NCBI GenBank assembly: GCA_013202595.1
Contig: JABMPV010000265.1
Location: 1-14,895, forward strand
Length of the DNA stretch: 14,895 bases
Direction: 5' to 3'
DNA from: a bacterium
GTDB lineage: Bacteria > Actinomycetota > Acidimicrobiia > Spongiisociales > UBA11373
Shown one piece after another: positions 1 to 7,447 of the stretch (position 1 is the stretch's first letter; each line of letters opens with the position of its first letter). The notes below the pieces were generated by a model that was not told the DNA's origin, did no database searches, and saw nothing but the letters and a program-made list of their open reading frames with translations. The position numbers and the translations under genes were made by a program.

Positions 1-2853
1 GATGTCGCCCTCAGCGTCGGCGAGGCGACCGAGGGCTTGGGCAATCACTGCCTTTGATGATGGGGCGATATCCATCCCGAGGGCGTCGGCCTCGGCTGCA
101 AACCCATCGAGCGCCACCAGGGCCGCAGGTGCGTCGACCTCACCGTCCCCGACCGGTCGCACCGCATCGGCGAATGCCGCCAGGGCCGCGTGCATCGGAC
201 CTGTCCTCACCTCGAGGAGCGCCTCGTCGAGATCGGGAACCCCCTGCTCGGCAAAGCGGTCCGCGACCAGGGCATGGGCGCCTGTGTGATCGGTGACCTC
301 ATGGAGGTCGATGAAGACGCGGTGCTCGAAGGCACCGAGATGCATATGAAAGCCACCGTCGACGATGGCCCTGCTGGGCAGCACATGCCACCGTCCGCTC
401 ACCACCTCGCGCATGGTCAGGAAGTCGTGCTCCCCACCCTCGAGGCCCAGGCCATCGCCGAGGGTCCTCGTGGTGGCTGCGGAGCCACCGGCCTTGTCGA
501 CGAAGGGTGAGGACACACTGATCCGACCGGCTGTGTCCTTGTACTTGTTGTTGAACAGGACCAGGGACCCGTGGCCATCGACCATGTTGGAATAGGCGTA
601 GACGTCGTCGTCCACTCCCCCGCCGTCGGACTCGAAGTCGTACAGCAGGAACCCTGCGGCCTCGGCAAACTGCCACCGTCTGTGGAGCAGCGGGTAGATC
701 TCACGCCGATGGCGCTCTCCCAACCCCGGGTCGACCGGCTCGTCCCAGCGCGCCCGCCTGAACTCCATCCCGTACTTCTCTCGGAATCCTTCCAACTGCC
801 CGTGCCCGAACATCGGCAAGCCGGGCATGGTCACCATCAGCGTCACCACGCCGAAATACTTGTCGCCCGTCCCGAACTGGACGGCGGCCGTCTCCTCGTC
901 CGGGTTGTTCATGAAGTTGACAAAGCGCTTGAGGATCTCGGGATCGAACTCGATCACATCCTTGATGAGCCGCCGGTACTTGGCGTTGTCCTCCTGCGCC
1001 GTCATGTGCATGAATGCGCTGTTGTAGACCCTGTGCATGCCGAGAGTGCGCACGAAGTACCCCTCGAGCATCCAGAAGGCCTCGGCGAGCAACAGGGTGT
1101 CGGGGGCTTCGGCCGCAACCCGATCGACCACCTCGCGCCAGAACTCCTCGGGGATCAGCGCCTCGAACTCGGCGTCGGTGATGCCATGCTCCGAGCGGGA
1201 CGGTATGGCACCGCCGTGACCGGGCGGGGGAAACCAAAGCCGCTGGATGTGCTGCTTGGCCAGCGTCATCGCGGCATCGAATCTGATGATCGGGAACATC
1301 CTGGCGACGTGGAGGATGGTCTGGATGACTCCCTCCCTGACCTCGGCGGAGAGGTAGTCCAACTGAGCAGTGTCGTTCCACGGCATCGATGTGCCGTCGT
1401 TGCCGTGATAGATGAAGCGGGTGTCGCCCGTCTCCCTGTCGTAGCGCTTGAACACCACGGCGGCATCGGTGCCGTCCCAGTAGTGGTCCTCGATGTGGAT
1501 AGCCACCCTGGGATCCTCCGAGAGGTCGGGGCCGCCGAACTCGTATCCCGGATAGGGCGGATACGGCAGCGAGAGGAACCAATCGGGATGCTCGACCACC
1601 CAGCGGCCATCGATTCCCACATGGTTCGGCACCATGTCGCTCGCCAGGCGGATCCCCCGCGACCAGGCCCGATCCCTCAGGTCCTCGTAGGACTCACGTC
1701 CGCCCAGATCGGCGGCAATCTCATAGTCGTAGAGGGCATACGCCGATGCCACGGCCTCGGGGTCGCCCCTCAGGTGCTTGATGCGCCGCGAGGCTCTGCT
1801 CCGCTCCCACAGCCCGATCAGCCAGAGACCGGTGAATCCTCCGTCGGCGAGGGCGTCGAGTTCCGCATCCGGCACCTGGTCGAGTCGATGGATATCGGCC
1901 TGGTGCTTCTTGGACAACTGATCGAGCCACACGTAGGTGGAGCGGGCCATGAGGACCAGGCTCGGCATCCACGACTCGTCCTGGCTGAACCGTTCGTACT
2001 CCTCCCGGCCGCGGCGGAGGTCGGAGGCACCGAGTACCTCTGACGGCCTGCCCGGACCGCCGCCCCTGGTGGTCTGCTCCTCGCCGATGACGTCGAGCAC
2101 CCGCAGCATCTGCTGCAGCAGGGGGGCGAACCGGTCACCGAGGAGGTCTCCCCAGTTGCTGCGGATGAAATCGAGTTGCCCCGACAGCGAGGTGGGACTG
2201 GCCAGAAAGGGAGCCCTGAGCGTGTCGAAGAAGGACGGTGCGCCCACACCGTCGGAACCGTCGCCGGCGAACGCGGCCTCCAACTCCCTGATCACATCGG
2301 AATATGCGGTGCCGTCGAGGTCGTCATCGCTGCACAACTCCCTCACCCGTGAGAACGCAGGGTTCTCGTTCGCAAGGCGGAGCAGTACCAGTTCCTCCAC
2401 CGACGCAACACGATCGTCGGCCTCTCCCATCGCAACGAACTCATCGGCCGTGGTGGTGCCCCGATAGACCGGCGTCGGCGGGTAGCCCGAGGTGAATCTG
2501 AGCAGGACGTCGGACACCTCGCCCGGTGGGATCGCCAGGTCGAGTCGATCGACGGCGTCGGCGAGAGCATCGCCTCCGTCACCTGCCCGCCGCCGGGCGA
2601 TCAGCGTTCGCAGGATCTCCTGGATGAGCGACACCGCCAGGAGATCGCCGCCCGACACGGCCATCTCGGGCACGCGCGCAGCATCCCTGCCTTCGTTGAT
2701 CGCCCCCGCCGCCACTCTCGCCGCTGCGGCGTCGGCGAGCGCCAGAGGTCCTGCCGGATCGAACAGATCGTCATCGAGTCCGTATCTGGTCCTGGGCTCC
2801 TCACGAACCTGGAAGGATCGAAGGCGCTGGGATGGCTGCGGTGGCGAGGTCAT
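1..2853 (-). CDS. GH13 (alpha-amylase family) glycoside hydrolase, C-terminus cut by window edge
   Basis: The frame is open for 951 codons from the ATG at 2853 to the window edge, and an in-frame TAG lies five codons upstream of that ATG, fixing the start. GH13 motifs appear in order. Region I is DMVPNH (Asp406, Asn410, His411). Region II is IIRFDAAM (Arg524, nucleophile candidate Asp526). Region III is LLLAEAFWM (acid/base candidate Glu591). Region IV is NFMNNPDEE (Asp652). GHGQLEG follows at 683-689. GH13 enzymes cleave or transfer alpha-glucosidic bonds. The substrate cannot be read here; storage glucan or maltodextrin is a guess. About 300 residues precede the barrel and look helical, with no signal peptide, so a cytoplasmic location is likely. 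After the barrel come a beta-rich stretch and a helical tail of unknown length. Region IV carries Pro where most GH13 enzymes have the His of HD. No strong Shine-Dalgarno is visible. The family call is firm; the enzyme name is not. Confidence 0.9.
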   Translation of the reverse strand, partial: MTSPPQPSQRLRSFQVREEPRTRYGLDDDLFDPAGPLALADAAAARVAAGAINEGRDAARVPEMAVSGGDLLAVSLIQEILRTLIARRRAGDGGDALADAVDRLDLAIPPGEVSDVLLRFTSGYPPTPVYRGTTTADEFVAMGEADDRVASVEELVLLRLANENPAFSRVRELCSDDDLDGTAYSDVIRELEAAFAGDGSDGVGAPSFFDTLRAPFLASPTSLSGQLDFIRSNWGDLLGDRFAPLLQQMLRVLDVIGEEQTTRGGGPGRPSEVLGASDLRRGREEYERFSQDESWMPSLVLMARSTYVWLDQLSKKHQADIHRLDQVPDAELDALADGGFTGLWLIGLWERSRASRRIKHLRGDPEAVASAYALYDYEIAADLGGRESYEDLRDRAWSRGIRLASDMVPNHVGIDGRWVVEHPDWFLSLPYPPYPGYEFGGPDLSEDPRVAIHIEDHYWDGTDAAVVFKRYDRETGDTRFIYHGNDGTSMPWNDTAQLDYLSAEVREGVIQTILHVARMFPIIRFDAAMTLAKQHIQRLWFPPPGHGGAIPSRSEHGITDAEFEALIPEEFWREVVDRVAAEAPDTLLLAEAFWMLEGYFVRTLGMHRVYNSAFMHMTAQEDNAKYRRLIKDVIEFDPEILKRFVNFMNNPDEETAAVQFGTGDKYFGVVTLMVTMPGLPMFGHGQLEGFREKYGMEFRRARWDEPVDPGLGERHRREIYPLLHRRWQFAEAAGFLLYDFESDGGGVDDDVYAYSNMVDGHGSLVLFNNKYKDTAGRISVSSPFVDKAGGSAATTRTLGDGLGLEGGEHDFLTMREVVSGRWHVLPSRAIVDGGFHMHLGAFEHRVFIDLHEVTDHTGAHALVADRFAEQGVPDLDEALLEVRTGPMHAALAAFADAVRPVGDGEVDAPAALVALDGFAAEADALGMDIAPSSKAVIAQALGRLADAEGDI

Positions 2854-2897
2854 CGGTGTGTCAGCCTATTCAGAACGCGCGCAGATGAGGAGCGGGT

Positions 2898-2939
2898 CCC
2901 ATCAAACCTCAGATTGCGGCAAGCCGAGACTTGATTGGG
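2898..2939 (-). terminator. Imperfect hairpin after the ABC-2 operon
   Basis: The arms 2898-2910 and 2926-2939 pair over about 11 bp with one bulged T and two mismatches. The 15-nt loop contains a small CGG/CCG stem. It begins about 30 nt beyond the stop codon of the last ABC-2 permease and lies in the 117-bp gap before the GH13 gene. There is no T-tract on the minus strand, which is common in high-GC Actinomycetota. A terminator is the natural reading, but a chance fold cannot be excluded. Confidence 0.35.
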
Positions 2940-2970
2940 GGCGAGCCTGTCTGCGCGCCCGAGAGCCCGC

Positions 2971-4134
2971 TCAGCGAGTCAGCACCTTCTGGAGCCGCCA
3001 GGATGCAACCGTCAGCAGAACCGCTGCAAAGCCCGCCAGCACTCCCAGATTCGGGAGGATGTCGACCATGGTGCCGTCCCGCCTGACAAGTTCGGCGAAC
3101 CCATCGATGGCCCAATAGTGCGGGGTGAACTTGGCGATGGTCTGCATCGTCTCTGGGAAGATCTCGATGGGAGCCATGGCCCCACCGATGGCGGCAAGAC
3201 CCAGCCCGATCAGGACGCCGAGGCCGCCGGCCTGCTGGTCGTTGCTGAACAGCGACCCCATGAGCATGGCGGCGCCGGTCCCCACCAGACCGAACACCAG
3301 CACGATTGCGATCGCCCCGATCGGATCGCCCCAATCCACCTGGAAGATGAGCAGCGTCCCGATCATGATGTAGAGACCCTGGGTGAGGGCGACTCCGTAG
3401 CGGCCTGCGGTTTCGCCGAGGAGGATGGTGCGCGACGACGTCGGAGTGGAGAGCATCCGACGGGCCACACCGAGTTTGCGCGTCTGGATGAGCTCGGCAG
3501 ACCCGGCCAGGGAGATCAGGAACATGAACAGCACCAGTTGCTGGCTGGCGCCGAGGTCGAACTGGCCGAGATCGACGAACTCCTCGAACAGCGAATCGCC
3601 CGCCGAACGTGACTTCACCGTGACCGTCTCGGGCACAGCTGCGGCGAACGCCGAAGCTTCATCCAATGACCCGGCACCGGTACCCTCGACGAACCGGCCC
3701 GCAGTGACGGGACGAGCCTGATCGGTCACGACCTCGAGCACCAACTCCCGGACGAGCAGTGCACCCTGATCGGGCCGAGAGACGAACTCGACCTGAGCCG
3801 TCCCCCCGCTCACCAGAGCCTCGTCATACCCCTCTGGAAGGGTCACACCGCCGTCGGTGTACCCCCGCTGCACGGCATCGAGCATGCGATCGGGGTCGTC
3901 ATACCGAATCACGCTGATGTCGGCGAGGTCGTCGAGTGCGGTAACGAATTGCGTTGCGAGCGGCCCTTCGTCGCCGGCGACATGCACACCCACCTTTGCG
4001 TCGAATCCGGACCCGAAGGCGATACCGGTCAGCAGCACGATCATCATGGGGAACACGAAGACGAAGAAGATGTTCGACTTCTCCCTGAGGAACCGCACCG
4101 TGTTGACCCGCCCGATCGCGAGGATCTTCCTCAT
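2971..4134 (-). CDS. ABC-2 type transporter permease (second subunit)
   Basis: The 387-residue protein has the ABC-2 permease layout. A basic N-terminus leads into one membrane segment (about 22-42). An extracytoplasmic domain of about 150 residues follows (45-195). Five more hydrophobic segments then appear near 198-214, 243-264, 271-293, 302-320 and 363-378. The cytoplasmic coupling segment ETAGRYG sits near 241-247, and the TPHYW sequence at 337-341 is typical of the family. Its ATG at 4134 overlaps the stop of the preceding permease by 4 nt (ATGA), so the two are translationally coupled. With that permease and the ATPase it should form one exporter in the cytoplasmic membrane. ABC-2 exporters move drugs, lipids or polysaccharide precursors; nothing here selects one. 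The two permeases share architecture but little obvious sequence, so a heterodimer is the likely assembly. Confidence 0.92.
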   Translation of the reverse strand: MRKILAIGRVNTVRFLREKSNIFFVFVFPMMIVLLTGIAFGSGFDAKVGVHVAGDEGPLATQFVTALDDLADISVIRYDDPDRMLDAVQRGYTDGGVTLPEGYDEALVSGGTAQVEFVSRPDQGALLVRELVLEVVTDQARPVTAGRFVEGTGAGSLDEASAFAAAVPETVTVKSRSAGDSLFEEFVDLGQFDLGASQQLVLFMFLISLAGSAELIQTRKLGVARRMLSTPTSSRTILLGETAGRYGVALTQGLYIMIGTLLIFQVDWGDPIGAIAIVLVFGLVGTGAAMLMGSLFSNDQQAGGLGVLIGLGLAAIGGAMAPIEIFPETMQTIAKFTPHYWAIDGFAELVRRDGTMVDILPNLGVLAGFAAVLLTVASWRLQKVLTR

Positions 4135-5315
4135 GGCCGCACCACTCTCCCGATGCGGAACTGGGCTATCCCTCCGGTGACGATCCCGAACAGCGCCACG
4201 TAGAGCGCCGCAGGGAAGGCTCCTTCGACGCCACTGCCTGTTGCGAGATCACCGAGCCCTCGCAAGAACCAGGCATGTGGGGTCAGCAGGCTGAGGCGTC
4301 CGAGGATTCCCTCGGCTGCAACGGGGAAGAAGGCGCCACCGAGCATGGCGAGCACGAAGGCGATGATGGACTGGAGATTGCCCGCCTGCTCCGGGGTCTT
4401 TGCGAAAGCGGTGACCACGAACATGATCCCCATCGCTGCGATGACACCTGCCAGGACGAGGATGGCCACTCCGAGGGGGTCCCCCCACTCGGCCCCCAGC
4501 AGCAGCGTGGTGCCGATGACCAGGATCGCCATGCTCGCCAGGCCGATGACGAACGATGTCAGCGCCTTGCCGAAGATGATCGAGCGGCGGGAGATGGGAG
4601 CGGCGAGCAGTCGCCGCATGGTCTCGTTCTGGCGCTCTTCGAGGAGGCCGAGCACCCCGAACTGGACCGTGAGGAACAGGAACAGGATCGCCATCGCCGC
4701 CGAGTAGAACGTAGCCGCCGACAGTTGCTTGGATGCCGCTTCCGAGTCGACCAGCGTGAGTGGCGGCGTGACCGCGAGCACCTCTCCGACGAGCGGTTCG
4801 AGGGTGGCGGGGTCGGGGGCCTCCCCCGACAGGGCGAGGTATGTGAACAGCGAGGCATTGATCGTGTTGACCTGGCCTGCGTACTGGCCCGCGATGGACC
4901 GGGCCACCTGGCTGAAGGTGGGGCTGTCGACGTTGCCGATGACCAGGATGGACGCCGGCTGCCCGGCTCCCACTGCATCACTGAATCCGGCGGGAAGGAG
5001 GAACGTCGCCTCGACCTCTCCGTCGCCCGTCCGCTGGTCCGCCTCGGCTTCCGAGCCCATGGGCTCGATGGTGAACAGACCCTCATCATTGAGTGGCTCC
5101 AACACCTCTTCGATGAAGAGGGCGGCCTGAGCACCGCCGTCCTCGTCGACGACTCCGTACGAGATGTCGAGGTTCTGTGTGTCGGTGATGCCGCCGAGCA
5201 CCAGGCTGAAGATCGCGGCGAGACCCAGAGGAGCGATGATCCCCCAGAGGAAGATGCTCCTATCGCGCACCCGCTGACGCAGGTCCTTGAGCATGATGAG
5301 TGCGGCAGCCCGCAT
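4131..5315 (-). CDS. ABC-2 type transporter permease (first subunit)
   Basis: The 394-residue protein has one N-terminal membrane segment (about 21-41), an external domain (about 45-198), and five further hydrophobic segments near 203-225, 252-273, 281-303, 314-333 and 367-384. The cytoplasmic loop EERQNETMRRLLAAPISRR (227-244) and the TPHAW sequence (345-349) are hallmarks of DrrB/ABC2_membrane_3-type permeases. Its ATG lies 2 nt after the ATPase stop codon and its own stop overlaps the next permease, so all three genes are one transcription unit. A second in-frame Met at residue 8 is an alternative start, but the first fits the gene spacing. The role is as the membrane half of an exporter powered by the ATPase upstream; the cargo is unknown. 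Confidence 0.92.
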   Translation of the reverse strand: MRAAALIMLKDLRQRVRDRSIFLWGIIAPLGLAAIFSLVLGGITDTQNLDISYGVVDEDGGAQAALFIEEVLEPLNDEGLFTIEPMGSEAEADQRTGDGEVEATFLLPAGFSDAVGAGQPASILVIGNVDSPTFSQVARSIAGQYAGQVNTINASLFTYLALSGEAPDPATLEPLVGEVLAVTPPLTLVDSEAASKQLSAATFYSAAMAILFLFLTVQFGVLGLLEERQNETMRRLLAAPISRRSIIFGKALTSFVIGLASMAILVIGTTLLLGAEWGDPLGVAILVLAGVIAAMGIMFVVTAFAKTPEQAGNLQSIIAFVLAMLGGAFFPVAAEGILGRLSLLTPHAWFLRGLGDLATGSGVEGAFPAALYVALFGIVTGGIAQFRIGRVVRP

Positions 5316-5317
5316 GA

Positions 5318-6268
5318 TCAGTCCCGCAGCGCCTTCCCGGTCAGGTGGAGGAACACCGCTTCGAGGTTCGGCTCCACGACCTCCACAGACGTCACAGATG
5401 CCCCGGCACCCGCAGCCAATTGCAGCAACGCGGGCAAGGCGGCAGCGGCGCCGCTCACGAGCAGGTCGATGCCGCTCTCGTTCCCCGAGACCTCCACGAC
5501 GTCCGGATGCGAGGCCAGTGCCTCGGCCACCTCCTGGGCGTGGTCGGCCGTCACGAGCGAGACCTTGTCGCGCTGGCCGACGAGGCTCACCAGTTCGGCC
5601 CTGGTGCCCTCTGCCTTGATCTGACCCTCATCGATGATGCCAACCCTGTCACAGAGGCGCTCGGCCTCTTCCATGTAGTGAGTGGTGTACAGCACCGCCA
5701 TGCCCTCGCCTGACAGGCGCTCGACGCTCTCGAGGATCGCGTTGCGGCTCTGCGGATCCACACCGACGGTTGGCTCGTCGAGCATCAGGAGACGGGGACC
5801 ATGGAGCAAGCCGATCCCGATGTTGAGACGCCGCTTCATGCCACCCGAGAATTCCTCGGACCGGTCGTCCGCACGATCGGCGAGGCCGATCACCTCCAGC
5901 AGTTCGTCGATGCGTCGCTTGAGGTCGGACCCGCCCATCCCGTACAGGTGACCGAAGAAGGAGAGGTTCTCTCTCGCCGTCAGATCGGGATAGATGGCGA
6001 TGTCCTGGGGCACGTAGCCGATTGCCGCCTTCGCAGTGGTCGATTTGGTCGTGACGGGGTTCCCGGCGACCACGACCTCACCCCCATCGCGCTCGAGGAG
6101 GCCGATCACCATCGAGATGGTCGTCGTCTTGCCCGCGCCATTGGGACCGAGCAGGCCGTACGTCTCACCTTCGCCGATGTGGAATGAGACATCCTCCACC
6201 GCGACGAGGTCGCCGAACACCTTCCTCAGGTTCGAGGCTTCGAGAACGCGGCCATTGTCGGGGGTCAC
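5318..6268 (-). CDS. ABC transporter ATP-binding protein, DrrA-like
   Basis: I place the start at the GTG at 6268, giving 316 residues, because GGAGG sits 7 nt upstream and the ABC fold begins at once (VLEASNLRKVFG). An upstream ATG at 6484 would add 72 low-complexity residues and overlap the preceding gene by 83 bp. All nucleotide-binding motifs are intact: Walker A GPNGAGKT (41-48), Q-loop Gln88, signature SGGMKRR (141-147), Walker B LMLDEP (161-166) and switch His197. The C-terminal 80 residues end in the NLEAVFLHLTGKALRD type of tail seen in DrrA-like ATPases of ABC-2 exporters. It should act at the inner membrane face, hydrolysing ATP to drive the two permeases encoded directly after it. 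DrrA homologues export drugs, but many relatives have other cargo, so no symbol is assigned. Confidence 0.95.
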   Translation of the reverse strand: MTPDNGRVLEASNLRKVFGDLVAVEDVSFHIGEGETYGLLGPNGAGKTTTISMVIGLLERDGGEVVVAGNPVTTKSTTAKAAIGYVPQDIAIYPDLTARENLSFFGHLYGMGGSDLKRRIDELLEVIGLADRADDRSEEFSGGMKRRLNIGIGLLHGPRLLMLDEPTVGVDPQSRNAILESVERLSGEGMAVLYTTHYMEEAERLCDRVGIIDEGQIKAEGTRAELVSLVGQRDKVSLVTADHAQEVAEALASHPDVVEVSGNESGIDLLVSGAAAALPALLQLAAGAGASVTSVEVVEPNLEAVFLHLTGKALRD

Positions 6269-6299
6269 CCGGTCACCTCCGGTCGTGGGGGCGGGCCTC

Positions 6300-6330
6300 A
6301 ACTTAGGCGGATCGAGCGCCGGCAGTCCAA
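6300..6330 (-). promoter_or_regulatory. Candidate promoter of the ABC-2 operon
   Basis: On the minus strand TTGGAC (6325-6330) is followed after 19 nt by TAAGTT (6300-6305), ending about 30 nt before the GTG start. Both hexamers resemble sigma-70 type boxes, but the spacer is 2 nt longer than ideal. The position, just after two hairpins that end the previous unit, is where a promoter is expected. Weak support. Confidence 0.25.
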
Positions 6331-6331
6331 T

Positions 6332-6352
6332 GGCCGGCTTCCTCGACCGGCC
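6332..6352 (-). repeat. Short inverted repeat between terminator and ABC-2 operon
   Basis: GGCCGG (6332-6337) and CCGGCC (6347-6352) form a perfect 6-bp stem with a 9-nt loop. It lies 5 nt from the stronger hairpin at 6358-6386. It may be the second half of a tandem terminator. GC richness makes chance matches of this size common. Confidence 0.3.
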
Positions 6353-6357
6353 CTCAT

Positions 6358-6386
6358 CGACCGCCGGGAACGACTCCCGGCGGTCG
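6358..6386 (-). terminator. Strong hairpin terminator after the exported-protein gene
   Basis: A perfect 12-bp stem (6358-6369 with 6375-6386) closes a 5-nt loop (ACGAC). It lies 15 nt past the stop codon of the exported protein gene. It is the most stable simple hairpin I found in the window. The minus strand shows no T-run after it, so it would be a GC-stem terminator without a U-tract. It separates the surface-protein unit from the ABC-2 operon. Confidence 0.6.
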
Positions 6387-6401
6387 GATGCGGGCGACCC
6401 C

Positions 6402-7127
6402 TTATGGTGAGCCGACGGCGCCGGTAGCTCCGTACGGGATGAAGATGACGGACAGGGCGGCGTCATCGAGGTCTGCTGATGCACGATTACCGAAGTGGAA
6501 CTTGACCGTGTGGGTGCCCGCCGGAACCATGGTCACTCCATTGGTTGCACAGATATCGAAGTATCCGCTCGTATGGGTGCCGCCGGGAGCATCGACGACG
6601 CCGAACTTCGTCGAACCGGGCGTTGTGGTGGCCCCGACCTCGATCTCGCAGAAGAAGTCGTCATAGGTGGTTCCCGAGACCGTGACCGATGCCGTCACAT
6701 GGAGGAATCCCGCAGTCGGAGTCTCGATGGTGGTCGTGAGAATATCCGCAGACGCTCCTCCGCCGAACAGGGCCTCATCGACGTTCGCCGAGTGAGCATG
6801 CGCAAGTCTCACCAACTGATTCGCCTGCCGGCCATCCAGCAGGTCGGCGTTCAGGTTCTTCACCCATGCCGAGGTGTTGACTTTCATGGGAGGGACGCCG
6901 GGCTTCGCCACCAGGTCGAGTGGCGCGACACCGCCAGCATTGGTGATCCGCATCGTCGTGATTCCGTTGGCCGAGATGAGCTTGGTCGGGCTTCCGGCCC
7001 CGTTCCTCCGCCCGAGGATGAAGTTCCCATCGGTGGCTGCGACCGCCGGAAGAGCCGCCATCAGCATGGCCCCGATGAGGCCACCTGCCAGTGCGGCGCG
7101 AAATGTGGACCAGTCCTTCTTACCCAT
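6402..7127 (-). CDS. Exported protein with NLNADLLDG motif, paralog A
   Basis: The ATG at 7127 is chosen because GGGAGA lies about 6 nt upstream, a Sec signal peptide begins there, and the neighbouring paralog starts with the same MGKKDWS. A further 51 upstream codons are open but not signal-like. The 241-residue protein has a signal peptide (1-30, cleavage after AVA). A conserved module follows (about 38-110) containing GRRNGAGSPTKL and NLNADLLDGRQAN (91-103). The C-terminal half is beta-rich (about 135-234) and ends in LSVIFIPYG. The NADLLDG-type motif is known from trimeric fibre and stalk-like proteins. The C-terminal pattern resembles C1q/TNF-like jelly rolls, which is inference only. 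Cys160 and Cys193 could form a disulfide. There is no lipobox, LPXTG or C-terminal anchor, so a secreted or loosely cell-associated protein is likely. Function unknown. Confidence 0.85.
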   Translation of the reverse strand: MGKKDWSTFRAALAGGLIGAMLMAALPAVAATDGNFILGRRNGAGSPTKLISANGITTMRITNAGGVAPLDLVAKPGVPPMKVNTSAWVKNLNADLLDGRQANQLVRLAHAHSANVDEALFGGGASADILTTTIETPTAGFLHVTASVTVSGTTYDDFFCEIEVGATTTPGSTKFGVVDAPGGTHTSGYFDICATNGVTMVPAGTHTVKFHFGNRASADLDDAALSVIFIPYGATGAVGSP

Positions 7128-7194
7128 AGAGTTCTCCCGGGTGTCGATGGAATGCATCCACCCACCGTCGGCCTGTGGAGCCTGTGAGAACAGA

Positions 7195-7220
7195 GGCCAT
7201 CGGCCCGATCTGCATCGATC
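7195..7220 (-). promoter_or_regulatory. Shared upstream element, copy A
   Basis: This 26-bp block matches 22 of 26 positions with a block at 8232-8257, which lies at nearly the same distance before the other paralog. On the minus strand it reads GATCG-N5-GATCGGG-N-CGATGGCC. The two GATCG units are exactly 10 bp apart, one helical turn. It ends 67 nt before the start codon. It could be a regulator binding site or promoter region, or simply sequence kept from the duplication that made the paralogs. Confidence 0.5.
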
Positions 7221-7231
7221 AGGCCGATGGC
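7196..7231. repeat. 10-bp perfect inverted repeat upstream of paralog A
   Basis: GCCATCGGCC (7196-7205) and GGCCGATGGC (7222-7231) are perfectly complementary, with a 16-nt spacer that contains its own CGAT/ATCG pairing. It overlaps the shared upstream element. The equivalent hairpin is not present before paralog B, so it is specific to this copy. It could be an operator or an RNA hairpin in a long leader. Confidence 0.45.
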
Positions 7232-7243
7232 GGTCTCCGGCAG
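7232..7243. repeat. 12-bp direct repeat, first copy
   Basis: GGTCTCCGGCAG occurs here and again at 7297-7308, 65 bp away. The match extends to 15 of 16 positions if TGGY is included on the left. On the coding (minus) strand it reads CTGCCGGAGACC. Both copies lie only in the region before paralog A. Meaning unknown. Confidence 0.4.
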
Positions 7244-7296
7244 CGGTCGAAGCGAGTCCTACGGGGAGGCGAGCGTGCAAGTTCCGTCGTAGTGGT

Positions 7297-7308
7297 GGTC
7301 TCCGGCAG
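7297..7308. repeat. 12-bp direct repeat, second copy
   Basis: This is an identical copy of GGTCTCCGGCAG at 7232-7243. Here it lies in the loop of a short GGTGG/CCACC stem on the minus strand. A paired regulator site or a small local duplication are both possible. Confidence 0.4.
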
Positions 7309-7384
7309 GATCAGCCACCGTCAGGTCGGGATGGGTGGCACATCAGAGTCCTTCCATCGAACCTGGTTGCAGCCCCACCGCGAC

Positions 7385-7413
7385 GGGACCCCCTTGCCTG
7401 TGCTGGAGGTCCC
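7385..7413 (-). terminator. Hairpin terminator after paralog B
   Basis: The arms 7385-7393 and 7405-7413 pair over 9 bp (one G-U) around an 11-nt loop. The stem begins 34 nt beyond the stop codon of paralog B. There is no T-tract. If it works, paralog A needs its own promoter, in agreement with the separate upstream element it carries. Confidence 0.45.
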
Positions 7414-7447
7414 ACAATCAACTCAGCGGACGACGCCCGGCGACGAC

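Larger units (their letters stand above)
7128..7447. other. 320-bp intergenic region with regulatory structure, no gene
   Basis: I find no convincing coding frame on either strand between the two paralogs. Reading along the minus strand it holds a terminator-like hairpin (7385-7413), two copies of GGTCTCCGGCAG (7232-7243 and 7297-7308, plus-strand sense), a 10-bp inverted repeat (7196-7231), the 26-bp element shared with the other paralog (7195-7220), and a ribosome binding site before 7127. Known riboswitch cores could not be matched. The gap is long for a window in which most junctions are below 130 bp. Confidence 0.6.

Noticed and set aside
571..2043. Plus-strand open frame of 490 codons
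   Set aside because: It lies fully antisense to the GH13 gene, whose motifs are clear, has a composition typical of a high-GC shadow frame and shows no domain I recognise.
4275..5624. Plus-strand open frame of 449 codons
   Set aside because: It is antisense to the first ABC-2 permease and the end of the ATPase, is extremely charged and low in complexity, and has no recognisable fold.
6269..6484. 72-residue N-terminal extension of the DrrA-like ATPase
   Set aside because: The GTG at 6268 has an excellent ribosome binding site, and the extension would overlap the previous gene and cross its terminator hairpin.
7320..7413. c-di-GMP (GEMM-I) riboswitch, suggested by AGCACAGGCAA on the minus strand
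   Set aside because: The other conserved blocks of that riboswitch, such as the GAAA tetraloop and the GACGCAAAGCC-type segment, are missing, and the sequence is the loop of a simple hairpin.
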